Assembly (NCBI GenBank): GCA_037349315.1
Contig: JBAIAC010000128.1
Location: 124,001-188,000 of the forward strand
Direction of reading: 5' to 3'
DNA: 64,000 bases
Source: Chelydra serpentina
Lineage: Eukaryota; Chordata; Testudines; Chelydridae
A program made the position numbers and the translations under genes. Numbering within the stretch: the first letter of the stretch is position 1; each line of letters opens with the position of its first letter. A model generated the notes under the pieces. It worked only from the letters and a program-made list of their open reading frames with translations. It ran no database searches and was not told the origin of the DNA. Shown here in pieces: positions 45,056-53,553 of this stretch.

Positions 45056-45727
45056 TTTCATCCTTGTGCCACGTCCCTCTCACACACTGATCACAATTCT
45101 CTCTCCGCTTCTTCCCCTTTGCTCTCCCCTCACCACGTGTGGCTACAGAAATCGTACAATGACGGACTCTCCCGTCTCTTCTTTTGCCCCATTTTCTCCA
45201 TCAGTCTCCAACGGCCATTTAAATTCTCCCCAGATTTGGGATGTTTTCCCCGCCCCAGCTTATCTGCAGCCCTTTGTCCTTGTTCGGGAGGGAAATTGCT
45301 GCCCCGAGTCACTCCCCGAAGGGGGTCGGGGTTGGGGGGCTGTTTGGGGAGCCCCTAGACGTGGCTGCCTCAGGGGTGGCGATGTGGCGGCTGTTCTCTG
45401 CCAGCAACAGGGCTTGGCCGGGGCCCAGGAGGGAACAGGGGGAGCCGGTGTCCCCTATGGAGCCTGCCCAGCCCCTTTGCTTCTGCTCCTTTCTAGCGTT
45501 TCCTTCACAGACTGTATTACTGGGGAGGCTGGAAAATGTCTCTCGGCTGAGCCCCGGCAGGAGGGGCCAGGTCCCCACTGGAGTAAAGAGATGACGCGTT
45601 TCCCCAGCATGGCAGAATGTCGGGTGTGTGTCTGCAGGGAAAGGGCCTGGGGGGATCGTGACGTGAAATTAACTAAACCCTGTTCTGCAACCCCCACAAC
45701 TTTCTGCTCTCGCCCCGCCCCCAACGA

Positions 45728-46945
45728 ACAAGCGACAGTGACACCGGGTGGCCACGTGGGGTAACGCACACAGCATCTCTCTCAGAGAGCAACAGTGACA
45801 CCGGGTGGCCAGGTGGGGTAACGCACACAGCGTCTCTCTCAGAGAGCAACAGTGACACCGGGTGGCCAGGTGGGGTAACGCACACAGCGTCTCTCTCAGA
45901 GATCAACAGTGACCCCGGGTGGCCACGTGGGGTAATGCACACAGCGTCTCTCTCAGAGAGCAACAGTGACACCGGGTGGCCACGTGGGGTAATGCACACA
46001 GCGTCTCTCTCAGAGAGCAACAGCGACACTGGGTGGCCACGTGGGGTAATGCACACAGCGTCTCTCTCAGAGAGCAACAGTGACACCGGGTGCCACGTGG
46101 GGTAATGCACACAGCGTCTCTCTCAGAGAGCAACAGTGACACCAGGTGGCCACATGGGGTAATGCTCACAGCATCTCTCTCAGAGAGCAACAGTGACACT
46201 GGGTGGCCACGTGGGGTAACGCACACAGCGTCTCTCTCAGAGAGCAACAGTGACACTGGGTGGCCACGTCGGGTAATACACACAGCGTCTCTCTCAGAGA
46301 GCAACAGTGGCACCGGGTGGCCACGTGGGATAATGCACACAGCGTCTCTCTCAGAGAGTGACAGTGACACCGCGTGGCCACGTGGGGTAATGCACACAGC
46401 GTCTGTCTCAGAGAGCAACAGTGGCACCGGGTGGCCACGTGGGGTAATGCACACAGCGTCTCTCTCAGAGAATGACAGTGACACCGGGTGGCCACGTGGG
46501 GTAACGCACACAGCATCTCTCTCAGAGAATGACAGTGACACCGGGTGGCTATGTGGGGTAATGCACACAGCGTCTCTCTCAGAGAGTGACAGTGACACCG
46601 GGTGGCCACGTGGGGTAATGCACACAGCGTCTCTCTCAGAGACCAACAGTGGCACCGGGTGGCCACGTGGGGTAATGCACACAGCGTCTCTCTCAGAGAG
46701 CGACAGTGACACCGGGTGGCCACGTGGGGTAATGCACACAGCGTCTCTCTCAGAGAGCAACAGTGACACCGGGTGGCCACGTGGGGTAATGCACACAGCG
46801 TCTCTCTCAGAGAATGACAGTGACACCGGGTGGCCACGTGGGGTAATGCACACAGCGTCTCTCTCAGAGAGCGACAGTGACACTGGGTGGCCACGTGGGG
46901 TAATGCACACAGCATCTCTCAGAGAGCGACAGTGACACCGGGTGC
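45728..46945. repeat. 57-bp minisatellite array, left (about 21 units)
   Basis: Tandem units of exactly 57 bp: GAGAGCAACAGTGACACCGG, GTGGCCACGTGGGGTAATGC, ACACAGCGTCTCTCTCA. Point variants are common and only rare units have indels. Nearly all units contain CACGTG. Because 57 is divisible by three, open frames run through the array on both strands (up to 404 codons); there is no sign of selection for protein. The right flank (46960-47120) is the Val/Phe-unit spacer. Confidence 0.95.
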
Positions 46946-47220
46946 CCCACCTCTCACTCTGGATGGCGAAGCTGGAGAAAGTGGTGGCAGCTCTTCGATG
47001 GGTCGGCTGGTAGAACAAAGAACTGGAGCCGGCTCCCAGGAAGTCATCCTTACGTCGCCCTTGTGACTCCAGCTTGAAGGAGAGCTTCTTTTCCTTCCCC
47101 TCGCTGAGAAAGAGCAAGAGAAGACAGAAAGCCCAGATGGGCCAACTGGGTGCACAAGCCCACGCTGGCTTTTCCTACAGCAGAGCCTGAAATGACCTGG
47201 ACAGAGAAAGTCATAAAGGT
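46946..47220. repeat. Val/Phe-unit spacer between array and tRNA-Phe
   Basis: It matches 13600-13790 in the same orientation (CTGGAGAAAGTGGTGGCAGC, GTCGGCTGGTAGAACAAAG) and 49085-49235 in inverted orientation. The arrays therefore arose at the same position of the same duplicated spacer. Confidence 0.65.
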
Positions 47221-47293
47221 GCTGACGTAGCTCAGTCAGGTGACCGTTAGACTGAAGATCTAGCGGTCCCAGGTCCAACCCCAGGGATTGGCA
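47221..47293 (+). tRNA. tRNA-Phe (GAA), degenerate
   Basis: The anticodon arm TTAGA-CTGAAGA-TCTAG carries the correct GAA. D-arm TAGCTCAGTCAGGTGACCG. The acceptor GCTGACG/GATTGGC has several mismatches and the T-loop reads TCCAACC. It is the only Phe copy in the window that keeps the GAA anticodon with a full-length body, but folding is poor. Confidence 0.68.
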
Positions 47294-48220
47294 TGTTCTG
47301 TCTCTGCAGGGGCTGGGCTGTTTTCTCAAAGCGCAGTGGTACCTCCATGTTCGCCATGCGGGGAACAGGGGATTTAGAGGGCCATGAGCCCCACCACTTT
47401 TTACCAGCCATAAGGACGAAGGATGGATGGGGGGATAAGGCAGAGTCTTGGGGGGAAGAGGCGTTCTGTGGGTGTGGCCCCAGGGGGAGGGGAAGGGCAG
47501 GGTCTCAGGGAGACGGGGGGTGTATGGTTGGGGTCTCAGGGAGAAGGGGAGGTGTGAGTGCAGGTACTTGGGGGAAAGGGGTGTCATGGGGGCAGCACAG
47601 TTCGGATGCCGGTGGCCCCCCCCACTGTAAGGAGCTTCCGCCCCCCAGCTCCGTGGTCGCCGTGCGGGAAAGCAGCATCCCCCGGCAGTGATTTGCTCCT
47701 TGCTGCCGGAGCAGAGCAGCAGGCTCAGCCGTCAGAACTTCCCGGAGCGATGAGAGGGGAGGGGCCCAGCCTCTGGAGCAGGATCGCAGGGCAGGGAGTT
47801 CCCGGCGGGCATTGTGGGATACTGGTGGAGGCCAGTTCTGGTGATATAATGACCAGCAGCGTCTACACTGACACTTTGTCACTCTCAGTTTGCTGCAAAA
47901 AGCTCCAGGCCTCTCGTCGAGGTGGGTTTATTTTCTCGCCAACAGAGGGCAGTTTTATCGCCAAACGTGGCGTTGCCGTGTGTGCACCAGCCAAAAGCTG
48001 GCGATGGAGGGAGAGTCATGTGTTTTTCACACGCCTGAGCAATATAATGATGCTGAAATAACTTTGTAGTGCAGACCTGGCCAAGGATTCACACACACAC
48101 AGCTTGCCAGGAAAATTTCACCTGCTCCTCTGCTTTGCACAATCCAAACACAAGCAAAGGCCCAGGTGGGGGCTGGCAGGGAGTCAGGTGTGAGAAAACA
48201 CCATCCATTGGTAACAGGCA
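47294..48220. other. Thr-unit flank; no gene seen
   Basis: Positions 47390-48070 match 32850-33450 and, inverted, 57660-58500. Open frames here come from GC-rich sequence and do not match a known protein. Confidence 0.5.
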
Positions 48221-48294
48221 GGCACCATGGCATAGCTGGTTAAAGCACCAGCTTTGTAATCACGAGATCCTCGGTTCATCTCCTAGTGGTGCCT
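48221..48294 (+). tRNA. tRNA-Thr-like (TGT), broken anticodon stem
   Basis: Acceptor GGCACCA/TGGTGCC is perfect and the loop TTTGTAA keeps TGT. The anticodon stem (CCAGC/TCACG) is largely unpaired and the T stem is damaged (CCTCGGTTCATCTCCTAG). A TTTT lies shortly downstream, followed by the CR1 tail at 48305-48397. A pseudogene of the 33467 type. Confidence 0.72.
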
Positions 48295-48304
48295 TCTTGA
48301 GTGG

Positions 48305-48397
48305 CTTTTGGGGCAGCTGGTATTGGCTATTTTTTAGAAAACAAAATATGGAGCTAGACGGACCTTTGGTCTAGCCCAGTGTGGCTGTTTTTATGGT
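48305..48397 (+). mobile_element. CR1 3' tail after Thr copy
   Basis: Same block as 33556-33645 (CTGGTATTGGCTA, GAGCTAGACGGACCTTTGGTC), located at the same distance from the tRNA. It was duplicated together with it. Confidence 0.6.
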
Positions 48398-48860
48398 TTA
48401 AATTACACTCCCAGGCACTGATAACAGAGTTACTGAAAGTTTGGGAGTTAAGAGCCGACAGGTCCGTGTTCGAGTCCCCTCCAAGACGACCCCTCCCTCT
48501 GGGACAGGGGCAGGTCTGACTCTCACACCAAATGGCTCCTTGTGGCTGCCAGAATCGGTATGCGGCTCATTTAGTTTACGCCGAGGGTGGAGTCCTGCTT
48601 TGTGCACCGTGTCTGAGACTGAAAATCCTAAACCACCCTTTGAAATAACGAATGCAGCAGGACGTGTTATGGTCCCTGCCCCAAAGCAGACAGACCAATG
48701 GAGAGCTGAGTCCAGGGTAACACATCACAGGGCTGAGTAAGGCCGGCAAAGATTCATCTTCCCCTCATGGGCCTCTCGCAATGACGTCCTTCTTGTGTGC
48801 CAGGACTGACAAAAACATCCCAGACACAGAAGCAGCAGGTCCAAATAGTCACTTGTAGAT
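48398..48860. repeat. Thr-unit and Phe-unit flanks
   Basis: Positions 48400-48710 match 33650-33950. Positions 48755-48860 match 4080-4195. The junction near 48720 joins a Thr-unit to a Phe-unit flank. No gene is seen. Confidence 0.55.
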
Positions 48861-48933
48861 GCTGAAGTAGCTCAGTAAGGAGAGCATTAGACTGATGATC
48901 TAGAGGACCCTAGTTCACCCCCAGGTTTTAGCC
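48861..48933 (+). tRNA. tRNA-Phe-like gene with GAT anticodon
   Basis: Phe-type body (TAGCTCAGTAAGGAGAGC, TTAGA-CTGATGA-TCTAG) with anticodon GAT, an isoleucine anticodon, instead of GAA; the anticodon stem remains well paired. Acceptor GCTGAAG/TTTTAGC pairs with wobbles and a mismatch, and the T-loop TTCACCC is altered. With 4196 (GAG) this is the second Phe body with a changed anticodon. Probably a pseudogene. Confidence 0.7.
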
Positions 48934-49237
48934 TGCTCTTTGGGGTCAGGGCTGGGCTGTTTTCTGGAAGGGCAGCAGTGGGTTTACCTGCCATGAGTCC
49001 CTTATTTCACACCCCACAGCAAGGAAAAGCAGCGTGTGCTTGTGTACACAGTTGGCCCATGTGAGCTTTCTTTCTTCTCTTGCTCCTTCTCAGCAAGGGG
49101 AAGGAAAAGAAGCTCCCCTTCAAGCTGAAGTCACAAGGGCGATGTAAGGATGATTTCCTGAGCGCTGGCTCCAGACCTTCGCTCTACCAGCCGACCCATC
49201 GAAGACCTGCCACCACTTTCTCCAGCTTCTCCACCCG
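48934..49237. repeat. Val/Phe-unit spacer before right array
   Basis: Positions 49085-49235 are the inverted form of 46960-47120 (CAGCAAGGGGAAGGAAAAGAAG, CTTTCTCCAGCTTC). No gene is seen. Confidence 0.6.
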
Positions 49238-51110
49238 GTATGAGAGGTGAGCTCTCTGACAGAGATGCTGTGTGCATTGCCCGACGTGGCCACCCAGTGT
49301 CACTGTCGCTCTCTGAGAGAGATGCTGTGTGCATTACCCCACGTGGCCACCCAGTGTCACTGTTGCTCTCTGAGAGAGACGCTGTGTGCATTACCCCACG
49401 TGGCCACCCAGTGTCACTGTTGCTCTCTGAGAGAGACGCTGTGTGCATTACCCCACGTGGCCACCCGGTGTCACTGTTGCTCTCTGACAGAGACGCTGTG
49501 TGCATTACCCCACGTGGCCACCCAGTGTCACTGTTGCTCTCTGAGAAAGACGCTGTGTGCATTACCCCACGTGGCCACCCGGTGTCACTGTTGCTCTCTG
49601 AGAGAGATGCTGTGTGCATTACCCCATGTGGTCACCCACTGTCACTGTCGCTCTCTGAGAGAGACGCTGTGTGCATTACCCCACGTGGCCACCGGGTGTC
49701 ACTGTTGCTCTCTGAGAGAGATGCTGTGAGCATTACCACACGTGGCCACCCAGTGTCACTGTTGATCTCTGAGAGGGATGCTGTGTGCATTACCCCACGT
49801 CGCCACCCGGTGTAACTGTCGCTCCCTGAGAGAGACGCTGTGTGCATTACCCCGCGTGGCCACCCAGTGTCACTGTTGATCTCTGAGAGAGACGCTGTGT
49901 GCATTACCCTACGTGGCCACTCAGTGTCATTGTCGCTCTCTGAGAGAGATGCTGTGTGCATTGCCCCACGTGGCCACCCGGTGTCACTGTCGCTCTCTGA
50001 GACAGATGCTGTGTGCATTACCGCACGTGGCCACCCGGTGTCACTGTTGCTCTCTGAGAGAGATGCTGTGTGCATTACCCTACGTGGCCACTCAGTGTCA
50101 TTGTCGCTCTCTGAGAGAGATGCTGTGTGCATTGCCCCACGTGGCCACCCGGTGTCACTGTCGCTCTCTGAGACAGATGCTGTGTGCATTACCGCACGTG
50201 GCCACCCGGTGTCACTGTTGCTCTCTGAGAGAGAAGCTGTGTGCATTACCCCATGTGGCCACCCGGTGTCACTGTTGCTCTCTGAGAGAGATGCTGTGTG
50301 CATTACCCCACGTGGCACCCGGTGTCACTGTTGCTCTCTGAGAGAGATGCTGTGTGCTTTACCCCACGTGGCCACCCAGTGTCATTGTTGCTCTCTGAGA
50401 CGCTGTGTGCATTACGCCACGTGGCCACCCAGTCTCACTTTCACTGTCTGAGAGAGACGCTGTGTGCATTACCCTGTGTGGCCTCCTAGTGTCGCTCTTG
50501 CTCTCTGAGAGATATGCTGTGTGCATTACCCCACGTGGCCACCCAGTGTCACTGTCGCTCTCTTAGAGAGACTCTGTGTGCATTACCCCGTGTGGCCACC
50601 CAGTGTTGCTCTTGCTCTCTGAGAGAGATGCTGTGTGCATTACTCCACGTGGCCATCCAGTGTCACTGTCGCTCTCTTAGAGAGACTCTGTGTGCATTAT
50701 CCCGTGTGGCCACCCAGTGTTGCTCTTGCTCTCTGAGAGAGACGCTGTGTGCATTACACCACGTGGCCACCCGATGTCACTGTTGCTCTCTGAGAGAGAC
50801 GCTGTGTGCATTACCCCACGTGGCCACCCAGTGTCACTGTTGATCTCTGAGAGGGATGCTGTGTGCGTTACCCCACGTGGCCACCCGGTTTCACTGTTGC
50901 TCTCTGATAGATGGTGTGTGCATTACCCCACGTGGCCACCAATTGTCACTGTTGCTCTCTCAGAGAGGTGCTGTGTGCATTACCCCACGTGGCCACCCGG
51001 TGTCACTGTTGCTCTCTGAGAGAGGTGCTGTGTGCATTACCCCACGTGGCCACCCGGTGTCACTCTTGCTCTCTGAGAGAGATGCTGTGTGCATTGCCCC
51101 ACAGGTGACT
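49238..51110. repeat. 57-bp minisatellite array, right (about 32 units, inverted)
   Basis: The same 57-bp unit as 45728-46945 but on the opposite strand: GAGAGAGACGCTGTGTGCAT, TACCCCACGTGGCCACCCGG, TGTCACTGTTGCTCTCT. A block of about two units is duplicated (49913-50080 and 50084-50250 are near-identical), which shows local unequal exchange. Units near the right end are more diverged. CACGTG is present in most units. Open frames are artefacts of the length divisible by three. Confidence 0.95.
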
Positions 51111-51199
51111 TCTCTCATACAAATGCTAAGCAGTTGGTGGTGTCATGTTACAGGTGAGGTGGAATTGAGGCTGTTTCTTCAGGTGGAAGACAATGATTG

Positions 51200-51307
51200 T
51201 GTCAGGAGTGGGATGTGAACACACACCTCTATATGGAGCCTAGAACAACCTATGATGAAAAGACAAAGCCTTGAGTCTGATGCCCTAGATCACTCGACCA
51301 CACTGAC
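51200..51307 (-). tRNA. tRNA-Leu (CAA) with intron
   Basis: Minus strand: acceptor GTCAGTG/TCCTGAC, D-arm TGGTCGAGTGATCTAGGGC, anticodon arm CAGACTCAAGG with anticodon CAA, an intron-like insertion of about 24 nt (from GCTTTGTC to CATAGG) after the anticodon, a variable arm with CTCCATATAGAG, and T-arm GTGTGTTCACATCCCAC. Vertebrate tRNA-Leu (CAA) genes normally carry an intron at this site. Several stem pairs are mutated and there is no TTTT downstream, so function is doubtful. Confidence 0.75.
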
Positions 51308-51570
51308 ACTGTTAGTCAAGCGATTTATCAATCGTAGTTTTCTTTAACATGGTCAAACAATCAGGTTCCCTCCTAGGCCAGGCTGCAGCCCGGATTCAGG
51401 GCTCAGAGGAAATGGAGCTCGCACCCCTACCTACAGGATCCCGGCATGACCAGCCTTTTGGATCAAACGTCCCCTCTGGCGCTCAAGTCACAAGAACGAG
51501 CAGGCAAAAGACAGGCTCCCACGTCATTGGAGAGAGCAAGACGAAGCCTTGGAACACCCAGCAGTGTTAA
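51308..51570. repeat. Gln-unit flank up to the insertion site
   Basis: Positions 51355-51570 match 40205-40410 (GCTGCAGCCCGGATTCAGG, CCCACGTCATTGGAGAGAGC). The flank breaks at AGTGTTAA (51563-51570) and resumes at AGTGTTAG (56148-56155). Confidence 0.7.
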
Positions 51571-51889
51571 CAGTGGCGTACCCAGGTGCAGAGCACAGGG
51601 GAACGGAGCTAGAAAAAGGCGCCTCCCCTTGTACTCACCCGGCGGAGCTCCAGCCGTTCGGCGGCACTTTGGTGGCGGGTCCCGTCCCTTCACTCGCTCC
51701 GGGTCTTCAGTGGTACCCGCCGCGGAAGTGCTGCCGAAGACCTGGAGCGAGTGAAGGACCCACCGCTGACGTTTCACTGAACAGTGTCGACGGGTGAGTG
51801 CAAGGGGAGGCGCTTTTTTTTTAGCTCTGTTCCCCCTTAAAAAAATTTTTTAAGAAGCTGCTTCTGCTCAGAGAGGGAGCAGCCACTAT

Positions 51890-52190
51890 CTCTGCTTAAT
51901 TTAATCCAGAGACTCTCAGGTTTTTCTGCAGTTTCATACTGGAGCTCTGAGCAGTCATACTGCTCTCTTACATACAACGCAACTCCCCCACCTTTTCTGC
52001 CCTGCCTATCCTTCCTGAACAGTTTATATCCATCCATGACAGTACTCCAACCGTGTGAGTTATCCCACCAAGTCTCTGTTATTCCAATTACGTCATAATT
52101 CCTTGACTGTGCCAGGACTTCCTGTTCTCCCTGCTTGTTCCCCAGGCTTCTTGCATTTGTCTATAGGCATTTAAGATAACTCACCGATTG
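51890..52190 (-). pseudogene. CR1 ORF2, N-terminal endonuclease part
   Basis: It encodes the start of the apurinic-type endonuclease with the blocks NYDVIGITETWWD and GYKLFRKDRQGRKGGGVALY, ending at ESLWIKL. Its natural continuation ([15 protein letters not shown]) is found on the plus strand at 53572 onward. The frame is open up to the break; the gene is split by the inversion. Confidence 0.8.
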
Positions 52191-52309
52191 TCCTGCTGTC
52201 CCAGTATGGGGCAGGAGCCCTCCCCTCTTGCACTCACCTACTTGTGCTTCCTCCCGGTATCCCACTTCCCCACTTACCTCGGGGCTTTGGTCTCCTTCCC
52301 CCGGTGAAC

Positions 52310-53326
52310 CTAGTTTAAAGCCCTCCTCACTAGGTTGGCCAGCCTGCTTCCAAAGATGCTCTTCCCTCTCTTCGTCAGGTGGAGCCCGTCTCTGCCTAGC
52401 ACTCCTTCTTCTTGGAACACCATCCCATGGTCAAAGAATCCAAACCCTTCTCTCCGACACCATCTGCGTAGCCATTCGTTGACTTCCACGATTCGACGGT
52501 CTCTACCCCGGCCTTTTCCTGCCACAGGGAGAATGGACGAGAACACCACTTGCGCCTCAAACGCCTTTATCCTTCTTCCCAGAGCCACGTAGTCTGCAGT
52601 AATACGCTCAAGGTCATTCTTGGCAGTATCATTGGTGCCCACGTGGAGAAGCAGGAAGGGGTAGCGATCTGAGGGCTTGATGAGTCTCGGCAGTCTCTCC
52701 GTCACATCACGAATCCTAGCCCCTGGCAAGCAGCACACCTCTCGGTTTTCCCGGTCTGGGCGGCAGATAGATGACTCAGTCCCCCTGAGGAGAGAGTCCC
52801 CGACCACCACCACCCTCCTCCTCCTCTTGGGAGTGGTGGTCGTGGACCCCCCATCCCTAGGACTGTGCATCTCATGCCTTCCAATCAGTGGAGTCTCCTT
52901 CTGCTCTGTTCCCTCAGATGCATCATTCACTCCACTCTCTGCACTAGTGCCTGTGGAGAGAACATGAAAACGGTTGCTCATCTGAATCTGCGTTTCTTGT
53001 ACATGGACTTGTCTCATACTCTTTCCTCTTCTGGAGGTCACATGCCACCAATTATCCTCGCTGGTCTTCTGTCCCCGCTGCGCAGCCTGCTCTGAATCCT
53101 CACAACACTGCGCCCGCTGAAGCCTATCCTGACGTCTATCCAGGAACTCCTCATTTTCTTTTATGGAATACAGGGTTGATACTCGTTTCTCCAGACCTTG
53201 AATCTTCTCCTCCAATATGGAGATCAGCTTGCACTTTGTACAGACAAAGTCGCTTCTATCCTGTGGAAGAAAGACAAACATGGCACATCCTGTGCAGGTC
53301 ACGACAGCCGATCGTTCAGCATCCAT
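52310..53326 (-). CDS. CR1 ORF1 protein, SGNH-esterase type
   Basis: 338 codons, uninterrupted. N-terminal Cys pairs CTGC (residues 11-14) and CTKC (29-32), a possible zinc-binding pair, are followed by a coiled-coil stretch (about 36-75). The C-terminal half is an SGNH hydrolase-like domain: block I VVVVGDSLLRGTE (Ser at 178), block III HVGTNDT (Asn at 232), block V DGLHLT (Asp 313, His 316). In CR1 elements ORF1 binds RNA and has esterase-type structure needed for retrotransposition. All catalytic residues are present. It lies upstream of the split ORF2 on the same strand. Confidence 0.9.
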   Translation of the reverse strand: MDAERSAVVTCTGCAMFVFLPQDRSDFVCTKCKLISILEEKIQGLEKRVSTLYSIKENEEFLDRRQDRLQRAQCCEDSEQAAQRGQKTSEDNWWHVTSRRGKSMRQVHVQETQIQMSNRFHVLSTGTSAESGVNDASEGTEQKETPLIGRHEMHSPRDGGSTTTTPKRRRRVVVVGDSLLRGTESSICRPDRENREVCCLPGARIRDVTERLPRLIKPSDRYPFLLLHVGTNDTAKNDLERITADYVALGRRIKAFEAQVVFSSILPVAGKGRGRDRRIVEVNEWLRRWCRREGFGFFDHGMVFQEEGVLGRDGLHLTKRGKSIFGSRLANLVRRALN

Positions 53327-53553
53327 AGTTCCTTCCTTCGAAGAGTTTTCTCACTTGTGGCAGAAGCTACTCAGGGAAACCTGCAAGGGGGATGCCGCAG
53401 TAGGCTCTCTCCAGGCGAACTCACAGGCTAACTCCACCTGTTTGCTTCTCTGCTATGCGCTGCTCCGCTGGTGCGCAGCTGACTGACAGTCTTTTTAGAA
53501 GAGTCTGCAATGAAGCACTCCCAAATCACACTTTTCAAACAGGAAATCAAACA

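Larger units (their letters stand above)
43470..45724 (+). pseudogene. Third copy of the KRAB-gene 5' region, truncated
   Basis: The last 250 bp (45480-45724) match 23670-23918 of copy B in direct orientation (CAGGAGGGGCCAGGTC, AAAGAGATGACGCGTTTCCCC, CAGCATGGCAGA, GAAATTAACTAAACCCTGTTCTG). The match stops just before the point where exon B1 would begin; from 45728 a minisatellite starts. Upstream GC-rich DNA (43900-44860) is the position of the promoter block. No KRAB exon follows, so this copy is headless and inactive as a KRAB gene. Confidence 0.6.
51890..53553 (-). mobile_element. CR1 LINE, inverted 5' half
   Basis: Minus-strand CR1 running from the 5' UTR (53553-53327) through ORF1 and into the start of ORF2 endonuclease, ending near 51890. 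The next part of the element continues on the plus strand from about 53554. This is the layout expected when one LINE integrates by twin priming: the 5' part inverted, its 5' end against the 3' part. Confidence 0.85.

Noticed and set aside
43488..45764. Open frames of 642, 346 and 258 codons
   Set aside because: Compositional frames through the GC-box minisatellite and the GT microsatellite.
45903..47117. 404-codon open frame on the minus strand with a 19-residue repeat, and similar frames of up to 281 codons on the plus strand and at 49240-51020
   Set aside because: The 57-bp minisatellite unit is a multiple of three and stop-free in several frames on both strands. The frames end at array borders, have no domain and are explained by the repeat.
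45728..51110. CRISPR-like array of regularly spaced repeats
   Set aside because: There are no unique spacers: units are contiguous 57-bp copies, in a vertebrate genome. It is a minisatellite.
52310..53326. A host esterase or zinc-finger gene
   Set aside because: The Cys pairs plus SGNH blocks, followed by an endonuclease start on the same strand, identify CR1 ORF1.
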